Shown here: piece by piece, positions 27,916 to 36,432 of the stretch | Layout of the letters: each line of letters begins with the position of its first letter | How positions within the stretch are numbered: the first letter of the stretch is position 1 | Assembly: GCA_963816685.1 (NCBI GenBank) | Contig: CAWFMB010000008.1 | Span: 62,001 to 126,000 of the forward strand | DNA from: CAVYUC01 sp963816685 | Lineage (GTDB): Bacteria; Bacteroidota; Bacteroidia; Bacteroidales; Prolixibacteraceae | Direction: 5' to 3' | DNA: 64,000 bases | The notes under the pieces: model-generated | What the model was told of the DNA's origin: nothing | The model's input: the letters and a program-made list of their open reading frames with translations, nothing else | The model's database searches: none | Program-made: the position numbers and the translations under genes

Positions 27916-28233
27916 ATGGCTATAGAAATTACAGATGCCAATTTTGAAGAATTAGTTGTTAATTCTGATAAACCGGTAATGATTGATTTTTGGGCCGTCT
28001 GGTGCGGTCCGTGCCGGATGATTGCCCCGATTGTGGAAGAAATGTCGGGCGAATATAAAGACAAAGCAGTTATCGGCAAAGTGGATGTGGATTCGAACCC
28101 GAATGTGGCAATGAAATACGGAATCCGTAATATTCCTACTGTTTTGTTTGTAAAAAACGGTGAAGTTGTTGATAAACAGGTTGGTGCCGCACCCAAACAG
28201 GCTTTCACTGCAAAACTTGACGCCCTGATTTAA
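27916..28233 (+). CDS. trxA: Thioredoxin
   Basis: 105-residue cytoplasmic disulfide reductase. Active site WCGPC (29-33), DFWAVWCGPCRMIAPI context, cis-Pro in IRNIPTVLF and a buried Asp in the first strand (MIDFW). Length is normal and there is no signal peptide. It is flanked by its own promoter candidate and terminator. Confidence 0.96.
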   Translation: MAIEITDANFEELVVNSDKPVMIDFWAVWCGPCRMIAPIVEEMSGEYKDKAVIGKVDVDSNPNVAMKYGIRNIPTVLFVKNGEVVDKQVGAAPKQAFTAKLDALI

Positions 28234-28258
28234 AAAATTAATTTATATTCTTATAGAA

Positions 28259-28294
28259 CATCGGACGGCAATTCGCTGTCCGGTGATTTTTTTT
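28259..28294 (+). terminator. Rho-independent terminator after trxA
   Basis: CATCGGAC / GTCCGGTG stem (one G-T pair) with an inner GC-GC step, followed by ATTTTTTTT. Confidence 0.9.
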
Positions 28295-28304
28295 GCTTAT
28301 CGTA

Positions 28305-29234
28305 TTGAAAAACATTTTCGACATAGAACAATTTCACCAGTTCGATAACCTCGGATTAATTGCCCGCGAAGTGGTTGAAGGTTTTATTACCGGTTTGCAC
28401 CGGAGCCCGTTTCACGGCTTTTCTGTTGAATTTGCCGAACACCGGTTATACAACCAGGGTGAATCGACAAAACACATCGACTGGAAATTATTTGCCCGCA
28501 CCGACAAATTGTTTATCAAGCAATATGAAGAGGAGACAAACCTGCGTTGCCAGCTGGTTATCGATACATCGTCCTCTATGCTTTTCCCCTATTCAAAAGG
28601 GAAAAAACATTTGCAAAATAAACTTGCATTTTCTGTCTACACTGCAGCAGCCTTAATTTACCTGATGCGCCAGCAGCGCGATTCGGTCGGCCTCACCTTG
28701 TTTTCAGACCAGATTGAGTTTCACACCACTCCCCGCCTCTCTTCGGTTAATGCCGAACTGATGTACGGGAAACTCTCGGAACTGATTAAACCCGAAAACG
28801 CTCACCTGCGCAAAAACACCAACACCACCGATGTCCTTCATCAGATTGCTGAAAATATCCACAAACGCTCGCTTGTCATTATTTTCAGCGACATGATTGA
28901 AAGTGAAAAAACCGAAGAGCTTTTTACTGCATTGCAACACCTTCGATACAACAAACACGAGGTCATCCTTTTCCATGTTACCGACCATAAGCAGGAACGC
29001 GAATTTGAATTCACTAACCGGCCACACAAGTTTATTGATCTGGAAACCGGTCAGGCGATTAAATTTCATCCGTGGGAAATAAAAAAACAATATATAGCTT
29101 CTGTGAAATCTTATTTCGATGATTTAAAAGTGAAATGCGGACAATATAAAATTGATTTGGCTGAAGCTGACATCAATAAAGATTTTCAGCAGGTTTTATT
29201 TTCCTACCTGGTGAAGCGGAAAAGGTTATTTTAG
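28305..29234 (+). CDS. DUF58 (VWA-like) domain protein
   Basis: About 309 residues. It has the DUF58 signature EFAEHRLYNQGESTKHIDWK followed by a VWA-like fold with a MIDAS-type start DTSSSM and IIFSDMIE. Such proteins usually accompany a MoxR ATPase and act in envelope or metallo-chaperone complexes; none is adjacent here. The frame has no ATG near its start. I choose TTG 28305 (MKNIFDIEQFHQFDNLG) because the other TTG (28293) lies inside the T-tract of the trxA terminator. A separate promoter is expected but not recognised. Confidence 0.88.
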   Translation: MKNIFDIEQFHQFDNLGLIAREVVEGFITGLHRSPFHGFSVEFAEHRLYNQGESTKHIDWKLFARTDKLFIKQYEEETNLRCQLVIDTSSSMLFPYSKGKKHLQNKLAFSVYTAAALIYLMRQQRDSVGLTLFSDQIEFHTTPRLSSVNAELMYGKLSELIKPENAHLRKNTNTTDVLHQIAENIHKRSLVIIFSDMIESEKTEELFTALQHLRYNKHEVILFHVTDHKQEREFEFTNRPHKFIDLETGQAIKFHPWEIKKQYIASVKSYFDDLKVKCGQYKIDLAEADINKDFQQVLFSYLVKRKRLF

Positions 29235-29543
29235 TTTTATTGTGTTGTAAATCCCTGGTAATTGGTTTGATTAATTAGCTGAAAATCTGATGAAATAAAC
29301 TTGAGAAACATGAATTTGTCGAATCCATTCGATGAATTCACGTGAATCTGTCCAATGCAGTCGATGAATTCGCGTGAATTTACAGAACTCTCGGATTTTG
29401 AGTAATAAAAGATTCAGGAAATAAACCGAAAATGCCGGATTTGAAAAATCCGGCTCCCTTCCTCAGCCACTTTCCAGTTCATCTGTTTTTATTTCAGTAT
29501 AAATTCCTTAATTTTAACCACGATCATTCTAAATCTCCTTTAA
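29235..29543. repeat. Intergenic region with short direct and inverted repeats
   Basis: TCGATGAATTCACGTGAAT (29329-29347) recurs as TCGATGAATTCGCGTGAAT (29361-29379). The first copy also forms an imperfect inverted repeat with GAATTTGTCGAAT at 29312-29324. At 29434-29454 GCCGGATTT-GAA-AAATCCGGC is a perfect 9-bp hairpin without a T-tract. No gene is seen; the elements look like decayed interspersed repeats. Confidence 0.6.
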
Positions 29544-31082
29544 ATGCTGGTTAAAACCTACGGTAGTGCAGTCTTCGGAATTGATGCCACAACCATAACC
29601 ATTGAAGTTGATGTTACAAACGGCATAAAATTTATGCTGGTTGGCCTGCCAGACAGTGCAGTGAAGGAAAGTCAGCAGCGCATGGAATCAGCCCTGCGGC
29701 TGAACGGCTTCAAATGGCCGAAGTATAAAATCATCATCAATATGGCCCCTGCCGATATCCGGAAGGAAGGTTCGGCTTACGATTTACCTCTGGCTGCAGC
29801 TGTTCTGGCGGCATCCCGGCAAATCAACCACGATAAACTTGCCAAATTTGTTTTAATGGGCGAACTGTCGCTCGATGGAACATTGCAGCCCATAAAAGGA
29901 GTTTTGCCCATTGCCATCAATGCACGGAAAGAAGGCTTTGAAGGCTTTATCCTGCCGAAACAAAATGCAAGGGAAGCTGCGGTTGTTGATCGCCTGAAAG
30001 TTTATGGCGTTGAAAATATCAAAGAAGTAGTCGGCTTTTTGAATGACGAACTCGCATTGGAACAAACCATTGTTGATACCCGTGCTGAATTTTATGCACG
30101 AATGAACAACAACCCGCTCGATTTTGCCGATGTAAAAGGACAGGAAAATGTGAAACGCGCTCTGGAGATTGCAGCTGCCGGCGGACACAACATTATTTTA
30201 ATCGGTCCGCCCGGATCGGGAAAAACAATGCTTGCAAAACGCATTCCCACTATTCTTCCACCATTTACGTTAAAGGAAGCTCTTGAAACGACAAAAATTC
30301 ATTCGGTTGCCGGAAAGATAGGTAAAGATACCTCGCTAATGACACAGCGGCCTTTCCGCAGCCCCCATCATACCATATCTGACGTCGCCCTGGTGGGAGG
30401 CGGAAATTATCCGCAACCTGGTGAAATATCACTTGCCCATAATGGCGTACTTTTTCTCGACGAACTTCCTGAATTTAAACGTACTGTACTCGAAGTTATG
30501 CGCCAGCCTTTGGAAGACAGGAATATCACCATTTCGCGGGCAAAGTTTTCGGTGGAATATCCGGCAAGCTTTATGCTGGTGGCATCCATGAATCCCTGCC
30601 CCTGCGGATATTACAACCACCCCACAAAAGATTGTGTTTGTGGCCCCGGGATTGTGCAAAAGTATCTGAATAAAATATCAGGCCCGCTACTCGACAGAAT
30701 CGATATTCACCTGGAAGTAGTGCCCGTTCCCTTTAAAAAACTATCGGAAGAGGAATCTTCCGAAAATAGCGAAGCAGTACGGCAACGGGTACTTAAAGCC
30801 AGGAAAATTCAGGAAGAACGTTTTGAGGAGCACCCTGGAGTTTATGGCAACGCACAAATGAGTTCCAAATTGATTCGCGAATATGTTCAGCTTGATGAAG
30901 CAGGAAATGAACTCATTAAAAATGCAATGGACCGGCTGGGACTATCTGCACGCGCATACGATCGGATCCTGAAAGTCGCCCGGACAATTGCCGATTTGGA
31001 AAATGAAGAACATGTACAGGCACATCATCTGTCAGAAGCAATTCACTACCGCAGTCTGGACCGGGAGAACTGGGGTGCATAA
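29544..31082 (+). CDS. comM: YifB/ComM family Mg-chelatase-like AAA+ ATPase
   Basis: 512 residues: an N-terminal Lon-protease-like/ChlI domain (LVGLPDSAVKESQQRMESAL, NMAPADIRKEGSAYDLPLA), an AAA+ core with Walker A GPPGSGKT (221-228), Walker B LFLDELPEF and a zinc-like cysteine cluster (NPCPCGYYNHPTKDCVCGPG), and a C-terminal helical domain. ComM is a branch-migration helicase in natural transformation in some Proteobacteria; the role in Bacteroidota is inferred. No defect is seen. Confidence 0.93.
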   Translation: MLVKTYGSAVFGIDATTITIEVDVTNGIKFMLVGLPDSAVKESQQRMESALRLNGFKWPKYKIIINMAPADIRKEGSAYDLPLAAAVLAASRQINHDKLAKFVLMGELSLDGTLQPIKGVLPIAINARKEGFEGFILPKQNAREAAVVDRLKVYGVENIKEVVGFLNDELALEQTIVDTRAEFYARMNNNPLDFADVKGQENVKRALEIAAAGGHNIILIGPPGSGKTMLAKRIPTILPPFTLKEALETTKIHSVAGKIGKDTSLMTQRPFRSPHHTISDVALVGGGNYPQPGEISLAHNGVLFLDELPEFKRTVLEVMRQPLEDRNITISRAKFSVEYPASFMLVASMNPCPCGYYNHPTKDCVCGPGIVQKYLNKISGPLLDRIDIHLEVVPVPFKKLSEEESSENSEAVRQRVLKARKIQEERFEEHPGVYGNAQMSSKLIREYVQLDEAGNELIKNAMDRLGLSARAYDRILKVARTIADLENEEHVQAHHLSEAIHYRSLDRENWGA

Positions 31083-31440
31083 AAAAGCTGCAGGTTCTTA
31101 GCCTATCCCTCGTTTGCAACGAGGGGTTTATGGTCAGTCGATTGTATCGACATTTAAAGCAACAAAATATAAATCCCGTCAGCAAATAATTATCTTTTAA
31201 AAGATGAGAATGCTGTTCATTACTTAACCCACTTTGCAGCTAATCCGAACGTGCTGCTCAATAAATTGGCAGTCTTCGAGTTCAGATTTGTGTACTACGG
31301 ATTTTCGTTTACAAATGGGGCATATTTATATCTTATGGCATAATAAAATTGTCGCACATGTTGGTTTGGCTCTGAGAAGCGGCGTATCTTAATGACTTGG
31401 TCGTGTACGTTTTGCACCAAAGTTGTAACTGCTTTTTGGG
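31083..31440. other. Start of the repeat-rich noncoding zone
   Basis: After comM there is no credible coding frame. The segment holds a REP-like hairpin (listed separately) and otherwise unique sequence with no recognised feature. Confidence 0.5.
31107..31125. repeat. REP-like palindrome
   Basis: CCCTCGTT-TGC-AACGAGGG is a perfect 8-bp stem with a 3-base loop. This hairpin type resembles REP elements mobilised by IS200-like (RAYT) transposases. No T-tract follows, so it is not a good terminator. Confidence 0.55.
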
Positions 31441-31477
31441 TGTTCATTGTGTGGCCAAACTCCCTCTACCCGTTACA

Positions 31478-31671
31478 AAAGGAATGACGAATGTCGAATG
31501 AGGAATCAGGAAGGTGAAGAAAGGAATAAGGAATCAGAAAGGGAAAGAAAGGAATATCGAATGTCGAATAATGAATGTTGAATGATGAAGGAACGAAAGG
31601 AAAAACGAATATCGAATATCGAATAAGCCCGTCTGAATGGACGAACAGGGAATAACGAATCAGGAAGGGGA
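31478..31671. repeat. Interspersed repeat family A, copy 1
   Basis: Purine-rich strand built from short units such as GAATATCGAATGTCGAATAA, GGAATCAGGAAGG and AATGTTGAATGATGAAG, with a core GCCCGTCTGAATGGACG at 31627-31643. The core is nearly a hairpin (CCGTC-TGAATG-GACGA). Related copies follow at 32445, 32808 and 33254. Confidence 0.7.
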
Positions 31672-31850
31672 AGCAGGTGGTCCGGTTGTTCATTTTTATC
31701 AGGAAATGTCTGTTTTGCATTTCTGTTAAAAGGAGAAGATGCAATATAATCAATGGCCGGTTCAGGTTTATCATATTCTTTTTTACATGCCTGGAACAAC
31801 CGTATAACACACACATAAAACAGGATATTAAATAAATGTAATTTTTTCAT
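31506..31850 (-). pseudogene. 5' end of a lipoprotein gene fused to a family A repeat
   Basis: From ATG 31850 the first 60 residues look real: MKKLHLFNILFYVCVIRLF followed by the lipobox QAC, then KKEYDKPEPAIDYIASS. From about base 31671 onward the frame runs into repeat copy 1 and becomes low-complexity (PVRPFRRAYSIFDIRFS). The most likely reading is a lipoprotein gene that lost its 3' part when the repeat inserted. It could still encode a short lipoprotein. Confidence 0.5.
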
Positions 31851-32320
31851 TGAATGGATTATCTGTTAATAATGGGTTTTAATATATAAAACATGAACAA
31901 ACATATTACTTCGATAAAGAATATAAAAAAGCAGCGCCTTTACCAATGTTTCATGTACGATTCGGAAACAGGGCTGATTTTCAAAAAAGCCTTCCCGATA
32001 CACCAAAAACATTCAGATTGATTCTTCCTGATGCACCAGTGCCTTAATATTCTGAATATTTCGGCAGTGCTCTGTGTAATCAGCTAACAGCCGGACATTG
32101 TTCTGAAATGACTGACACCGGTTAAAACCGGACAGCGCTTCTGTCGCTGGGCACCACTGCCTCTTGTGGCGGCAGAACCTGAATAAAAATGGTTTATCCA
32201 GCGCCGGGTGCTATTTTTTCGGGAAACAATGAAAGTGATGTAATTCCTATTTTCCCTCCCCTGGCACCGGGAATATATCTCCTGCTTTTCTCCCTGTCAT
32301 CGCTATACCACCTCCTAATT
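31851..32320. other. Spacer without recognised genes
   Basis: Short frames such as 32189-32377 run into the palindrome and show no family character. A GC-richer patch (CCGGTTAAAACCGG at 32120-32133) can fold but has no assigned role. Confidence 0.45.
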
Positions 32321-32323
32321 AAA

Positions 32324-32405
32324 TTCGGATTAAATTCGCATCAAACTCGCACTAAATTCGCGATATCGCGAATTTAGTACGAGTTTAGTGCGAGTTTAGT
32401 GCGAA
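32324..32405. repeat. Long palindrome / inverted repeat
   Basis: A perfect 28-bp palindrome at 32351-32378 (ACTAAATTCGCGAT and its mirror) sits in an imperfect inverted repeat about 41 bases per arm. Each arm is made of 12-base units of the type AAATTCGCATC / GAGTTTAGTGC. The resulting cruciform or hairpin is AT-rich at the flanks and CG-rich at the centre. Confidence 0.85.
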
Positions 32406-32444
32406 GAAAATACAGGGAGAGTATAGGGAAAGTATAAGGTAAGT

Positions 32445-32580
32445 AGAAAGGAATGTTGAATGAGGAATCAGGAAGGGGAAGAAATTATTATTGGTGATTA
32501 TTGGTGCTATTCGTGTGGGTAAAAAGGAAATGTAGAATATCGAATGTCGAATATTGAATAACGAATTACGAAGTGCAGCA
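32445..32580. repeat. Interspersed repeat family A, copy 2 (no hairpin core)
   Basis: Contains GGAATGTTGAATGAGGAATC, AGGAAGGGGAAGAAA and TAGAATATCGAATGTCGAAT units. The CCGTC hairpin core is missing, and about 40 unrelated bases interrupt the units. Confidence 0.6.
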
Positions 32581-32581
32581 G

Positions 32582-32716
32582 AAACCATTTTTTGAATTCA
32601 AAACAAATTAGCAGCACGAATATTTTCCCTTTCTTTTTTCAAGGAGGGGTCGGTTGAAGTCCTTCAGCACGTTTGTGGTAATTAAAAATCATGTGGACGA
32701 AACCGGGGGTGGTTCT
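32582..32716. repeat. Direct repeat family B, copy 1
   Basis: About 135 bases nearly identical to 32977-33113: CCATTTTTTGAATTCAAAAC, then AAGGAGGGGTCGGTTGAAGT, TTCAGCACGTTTGTGGTAAT and ATGTGGACGAAACCGGGGGT. The CCCCTCCTT arm of the hairpin is degraded here to CCCTTTCTT. Confidence 0.85.
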
Positions 32717-32758
32717 AAAAGATCAACATCAAACACCTTTACAATTAAAGCTTCAAGC

Positions 32759-32788
32759 CACTAGCTACTAGCTACTAGGTACTTGCTA
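32759..32788. repeat. Short tandem repeat of CTAGCTA units
   Basis: CCACTAGCTACTAGCTACTA followed by GGTACTTGCTA: three to four imperfect 7-base units between family B copy 1 and family A copy 3. Confidence 0.6.
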
Positions 32789-32807
32789 TGTTATTGATAT
32801 TAGTGGG

Positions 32808-32965
32808 TAAAAAAGGAAATATCGAATATCGAATAAGGAATGTTGAATGAAGAAGGGGAAGAAAGGAATATCGAATAAGCCCGTCTGAATTGACGGACAG
32901 GGAATGTTGAATGAAGAAGGGAAGAAAGAAAATATTGAATATTGAATAAGGAATAATGAATCAGA
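32808..32965. repeat. Interspersed repeat family A, copy 3
   Basis: Contains ATATCGAATATCGAATAAGG, GTTGAATGAAGAAGGGGAAG and the core with CCGTC-TGAATT-GACGG at 32881-32896, a complete 5-bp hairpin. Confidence 0.75.
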
Positions 32966-32976
32966 ATTTGAAGCAT

Positions 32977-33113
32977 GAACCATTTTTTGAATTCAAAACA
33001 AATTAACACCACGAATCTTTTCCCCTCCTTTTTTCAAGGAGGGGTCGGTTGAAGTCCTTCAGCACGTTTGTGGTAATTAAAAATCATGTGGACGAAACCG
33101 GGGGTGGTGGTTC
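32977..33113. repeat. Direct repeat family B, copy 2
   Basis: Second copy of the 135-base repeat, here with an intact hairpin CCCCTCCTT-TTTTC-AAGGAGGGG at 33022-33044. It forms the left part of the composite element that ends at 33210. Confidence 0.85.
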
Positions 33114-33210
33114 TTTTATTTTTAGGAAAGCTCAAACCACCCCTGTCCGGCTGAACAGACGGGCCTGTCCGGCTGGCGCCGGACTGTCCCCTCCTTGCTG
33201 AAAGGAGGGG
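33022..33210. repeat. Composite inverted-repeat element flanked by CCCCTCCTT hairpins
   Basis: Both ends are hairpins with the same stem (CCCCTCCTT / AAGGAGGGG at 33022-33044 and 33188-33210). Inside, GGGGTGG near 33100 faces CCACCCC near 33136-33144, and GTCCGGC-TGGC-GCCGGAC (33167-33184) is a perfect hairpin. No coding capacity, so it looks like a miniature mobile or processed-RNA element. Confidence 0.65.
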
Positions 33211-33253
33211 AAATTCGTGCTCCGAATATTGTATGATTGTTAGTGACATTTGT

Positions 33254-33385
33254 GGTAAAAGGAAATATAGAATATCGAATAAGAAATAACGAATAAGAAA
33301 GGGAAGAAAGGAATGCAGAATATCGAATAAGCCCGTCTGAATGGACGGACAGGGAATGAGGAATAAGAAAAGTGAAGAAATTGTT
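33254..33385. repeat. Interspersed repeat family A, copy 4
   Basis: Contains AGAATATCGAATAAGAAATA, GGGAAGAAAGGAATGCAGAA and the core with CCGTC-TGAATG-GACGG at 33333-33348. It lies immediately downstream of the 33409-34836 gene. Confidence 0.75.
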
Positions 33386-33408
33386 TTATCGATTTTGATT
33401 TGATCCTT

Positions 33409-34836
33409 TTAAAGTTTGATAATTCTATACCTGAAATTTTCATCCGAATCAACATGAACAAAATAAATTCCCGATTTTTCACCGGTCAAATCAAAACTGC
33501 ATCTTTGAGAGGAAATTCTTTTATTAAGGACAATTTTTCCGGTTATGTCTGATATTGTTATTTCTCCGGTAAATGGAGCTGGAAATTTTACATTTAATTT
33601 GCCCGGAGTCGGATTCGGATAAATTTTTGGATTTGAATTGGATTTCAATTTAAATCCGTTCAGATTTGTGGTTGTTGTACTGTATTTATAGATATGCACC
33701 CCGTAATCCGAAAAATCATCAGTGAATTTTCCATCGGTAACTTCAATTGTACGGTCTTCGTCAAGGACTTGCACCTCATCACCCTCTTTGATAGTAAAGG
33801 TAGCATGCGTTTGTCCCGGCCGCATTGCTACAGCAAATATATAATTGGTATTGTTGTAACGTTTTGTTAGGATATCGACCGGTACAGCCGGATTACTGCT
33901 TTCAACCGTGGCAATTCCCACTGTATCCGGCGAGTTTAGTACTGCTGCGACCGAAGTTATCTGTGCATTTATTTTTTTTACTTCATTTTTCATTTCCTGG
34001 TCCTGCAGCAGAGCTGCTTCAACAAAAGTGGGATAAAATGAATGGCAAAAATAGCCTATACCGGATGCACCATGAATGATTGCCATCCAAACTTCAGACT
34101 TTACTTCTGAAGTGGTCGGCTTCCGTTTTGAATTTTCATCGATTCGTGTCGTCTCAATCCAGCACCATACAGGTTTTGCGTATTCCGACCATTTTTCAAG
34201 ATTATCAATTCCTTTGGCAACGTACCACAAACTGTCCTGAACTTTTTTTTCGGTACTGTTTACCGGATAAATGTCAAACGATGCAATGTCGCAGCCTTTC
34301 AGGTAACCATTGCCGGAAACCTTGTACATGTTCGTATCACCTGTACAGTCTCCGCGTCCAATCCATTCATTGTATGCCACACCCCGGCCGAGGTTCAGAT
34401 AAACCGGCCGTATTGAATCAATCGACTTGATTTCCTCATAATCGCCAATTATAATTCCAGGATCTATGCAGGGATCATATTTTCCTTCGGCACTGTTCCA
34501 CTGCGCATTATCCGGCTCGTCGCCGTGCATCCATGCATAAATCAGCGGTTCGTCCATGTGGTTGCGGGCGAATTCATTCTGCGAACAAACAAATGGCATA
34601 TTTGCCTTTTTAAAATCATTAAGTTTGAATTGATCCAGGCCATTATATACACCTACAAATAAATTAATGCCATTTGCCTTGTATTCACTTGCCCGGAAGG
34701 GAGACTGCAACCACACTGCAATCGGGAAAAAGCCGTCATCGTTTGTGTTTGAGGTAATATTTTGGGCAGATGCCGGTGTAATTAGGATATAAAATGCGGC
34801 ACAAAGAAAAGCAAAGAAAGTTTTTATATTGTTCAT
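33409..34836 (-). CDS. Secreted TIM-barrel glycoside hydrolase-like protein with T9SS sorting domain
   Basis: 475 residues: signal peptide (FFAFLCAAFYILITPASAQ), a central domain with features of GH-type TIM barrels (FPIAVWLQSP, YAWMHGDEPDNAQ, DIASFDIYPVN, WCWIETTRID, GASGIGYFCHSFYP), a small C-terminal beta domain and a type A T9SS sorting domain (IYPNPTPGKLNVKF ... GIYFVHVD ... RYRIIKL). Asp/Glu in GDEP and WIET are candidate catalytic acids, but I cannot name a GH family. The product should be exported by T9SS and released or anchored. It lies next to another T9SS cargo gene in the same direction. Confidence 0.75.
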   Translation of the reverse strand: MNNIKTFFAFLCAAFYILITPASAQNITSNTNDDGFFPIAVWLQSPFRASEYKANGINLFVGVYNGLDQFKLNDFKKANMPFVCSQNEFARNHMDEPLIYAWMHGDEPDNAQWNSAEGKYDPCIDPGIIIGDYEEIKSIDSIRPVYLNLGRGVAYNEWIGRGDCTGDTNMYKVSGNGYLKGCDIASFDIYPVNSTEKKVQDSLWYVAKGIDNLEKWSEYAKPVWCWIETTRIDENSKRKPTTSEVKSEVWMAIIHGASGIGYFCHSFYPTFVEAALLQDQEMKNEVKKINAQITSVAAVLNSPDTVGIATVESSNPAVPVDILTKRYNNTNYIFAVAMRPGQTHATFTIKEGDEVQVLDEDRTIEVTDGKFTDDFSDYGVHIYKYSTTTTNLNGFKLKSNSNPKIYPNPTPGKLNVKFPAPFTGEITISDITGKIVLNKRISSQRCSFDLTGEKSGIYFVHVDSDENFRYRIIKL

Positions 34837-34855
34837 GTTTAATCCGTTTCAGGTT

Positions 34856-36432
34856 CTACAACTTCATTATTTTGTGCAGGGAATTAATTCCGACATCGAC
34901 GCGAACGAAATAAATGCCGCTGTTACTTCCGGATAAATCGAAACTGCCTTTTGACGAGATAGAATCCTTTTTTCAAGTACTTTTTTACCCGTACAGTCTG
35001 ATATGGTAATGCTGCCGGTAAATGACCCCGGCAATTCAAAATTTAGTTTGCCGGAAGTCGGATTGGGATAAAACTTCGGGGCAAAATCCGGATTAAATTC
35101 AGGTATGCGAAGACCTGTTGCCGATTCATGGTATTCATAAGCGCCAATATCAAATCCTTCCCCCTGCGGACGTACCGTTTTTTCCATATCCATATTTGGC
35201 GCCTGTTCCGGGCTTCCCTTGTCAATAGCCGGCGCTCCGGATTTCAGGTGCAGGTCGAGATGTGCAAAATCAATAAAATACCTGTTGTATTCCGGGAAGG
35301 AAATAATCTGGTTGTGATCGGTTGTAACCCCGGCGCCTGTCCGGATATCGGTACAGATATTATTCCGGATGATACAGCCTGAACTTGCTGTTCCGTTCTT
35401 GTGGTCGTCAATCATTATCCACGGAACGGGACTGTCGGTATTATCCAAATCTACAACCGTATTATTGATTATCTTACAATTTTCGGCGCCCAGCAACGTG
35501 ATACCATGCCAATGGTTGGTAGCCACTATATTGTTTTCAATAACAAAATCGTGAAATATCCCGTCGAAAAAGCCAATGCCCTGGCAAACACTTTTAAAGG
35601 GTTGATTCTGATCAGTATAAGCCATTAAGATATTTCCGCGCAAAACCAGGCCCACCTGGCCGGACTGGAAGGCCTGGACCAAATCGTCGTGGTTACCGTT
35701 GGTGTCGTACGAATTTTTTACCGTATTGTACTGAATCACCGTATTTGTGCCGTGTGCCCTCAACCCGTCGCCGCAGAAATTTTCAATGACATTGTATTCA
35801 TACAGATTATCCGAACAACTTTCCGAATTGTCAATCCCGAAGTTGATGTTTTTAAGGTGGCAGTTTCGAATGGTCACATTGCTGTTTTGTCTGTTGTAAA
35901 TCCCGTTCCATGCTTTGTAGTTCCAGTCGTCTTTTGTCCATTCCGACGAATTGCCGACAGAGGCAATATAACAATCGACCATGGTGATAGCAGAGCTGTT
36001 GCTGACAATTTGGACGAGGCTGTTCTCCTTTAGCGGATAAACAGGATGCTCTAATGGAGGATCTAATGGTATGCGGGCGCCCTCCGAACTAATTGTTAAG
36101 CCGTCGATTTTCCAGTGGCTGGCCCCGCTGAATACGAGCTGTTTCAGAACCGGATTTTCTCCCGGAAATTTGGTGATGACAACATCTTCTGAATTCTTCC
36201 TTGTTACAATTGGGGCACCATGGTTTCCCGAAAGCAGGTAAATTGTATCACCGGGAGAAAATGCTTTTTTGGAGATAACGGTTTCCAAAGCTGGCCATGC
36301 AGAAGAAAGCGTCAACCCGGTATTTTCATTGTTTCCGTTTACGGGATCGCAGTAATATGCGGTAGAATTCGCAACCTGTGCCATTTGAAAAAACAACACG
36401 AATGCAACCATTCTTTTAATCATGATAATCAT
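34856..36432 (-). CDS. Secreted right-handed beta-helix protein with T9SS domain, frameshift near 3' end
   Basis: About 525 residues. Signal peptide (MVAFVLFFQMAQVANSTA), then a parallel beta-helix with many NN and N-T-V turns (IRNCHLKNINFGID, VIEYN-like rungs, ENNIVATNHWHGI, IINNTVVDLDN), as in polysaccharide lyases and related glycan-binding enzymes. The tail starts a T9SS domain (KFYPNPTSGKLNFELPG) but the frame ends abnormally at 34867. Shifting one base near 34955-34965 gives GSFDLSGSNSGIYFVRVD and KIMKL, a normal T9SS end, with stop 34856-34858. In the current frame the sorting signal would be lost. Confidence 0.75.

Noticed and set aside
31107..33380. CRISPR array
   Set aside because: The repeats are of unequal length, irregularly spaced and without unique spacers of constant size; no cas genes are nearby.
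31466..33482. Several minus-strand frames of 65-116 codons rich in Phe, Ser and Tyr
   Set aside because: They are translations of the interspersed repeats (recurring FDIRYS and FFPSSFNI words) rather than genes.
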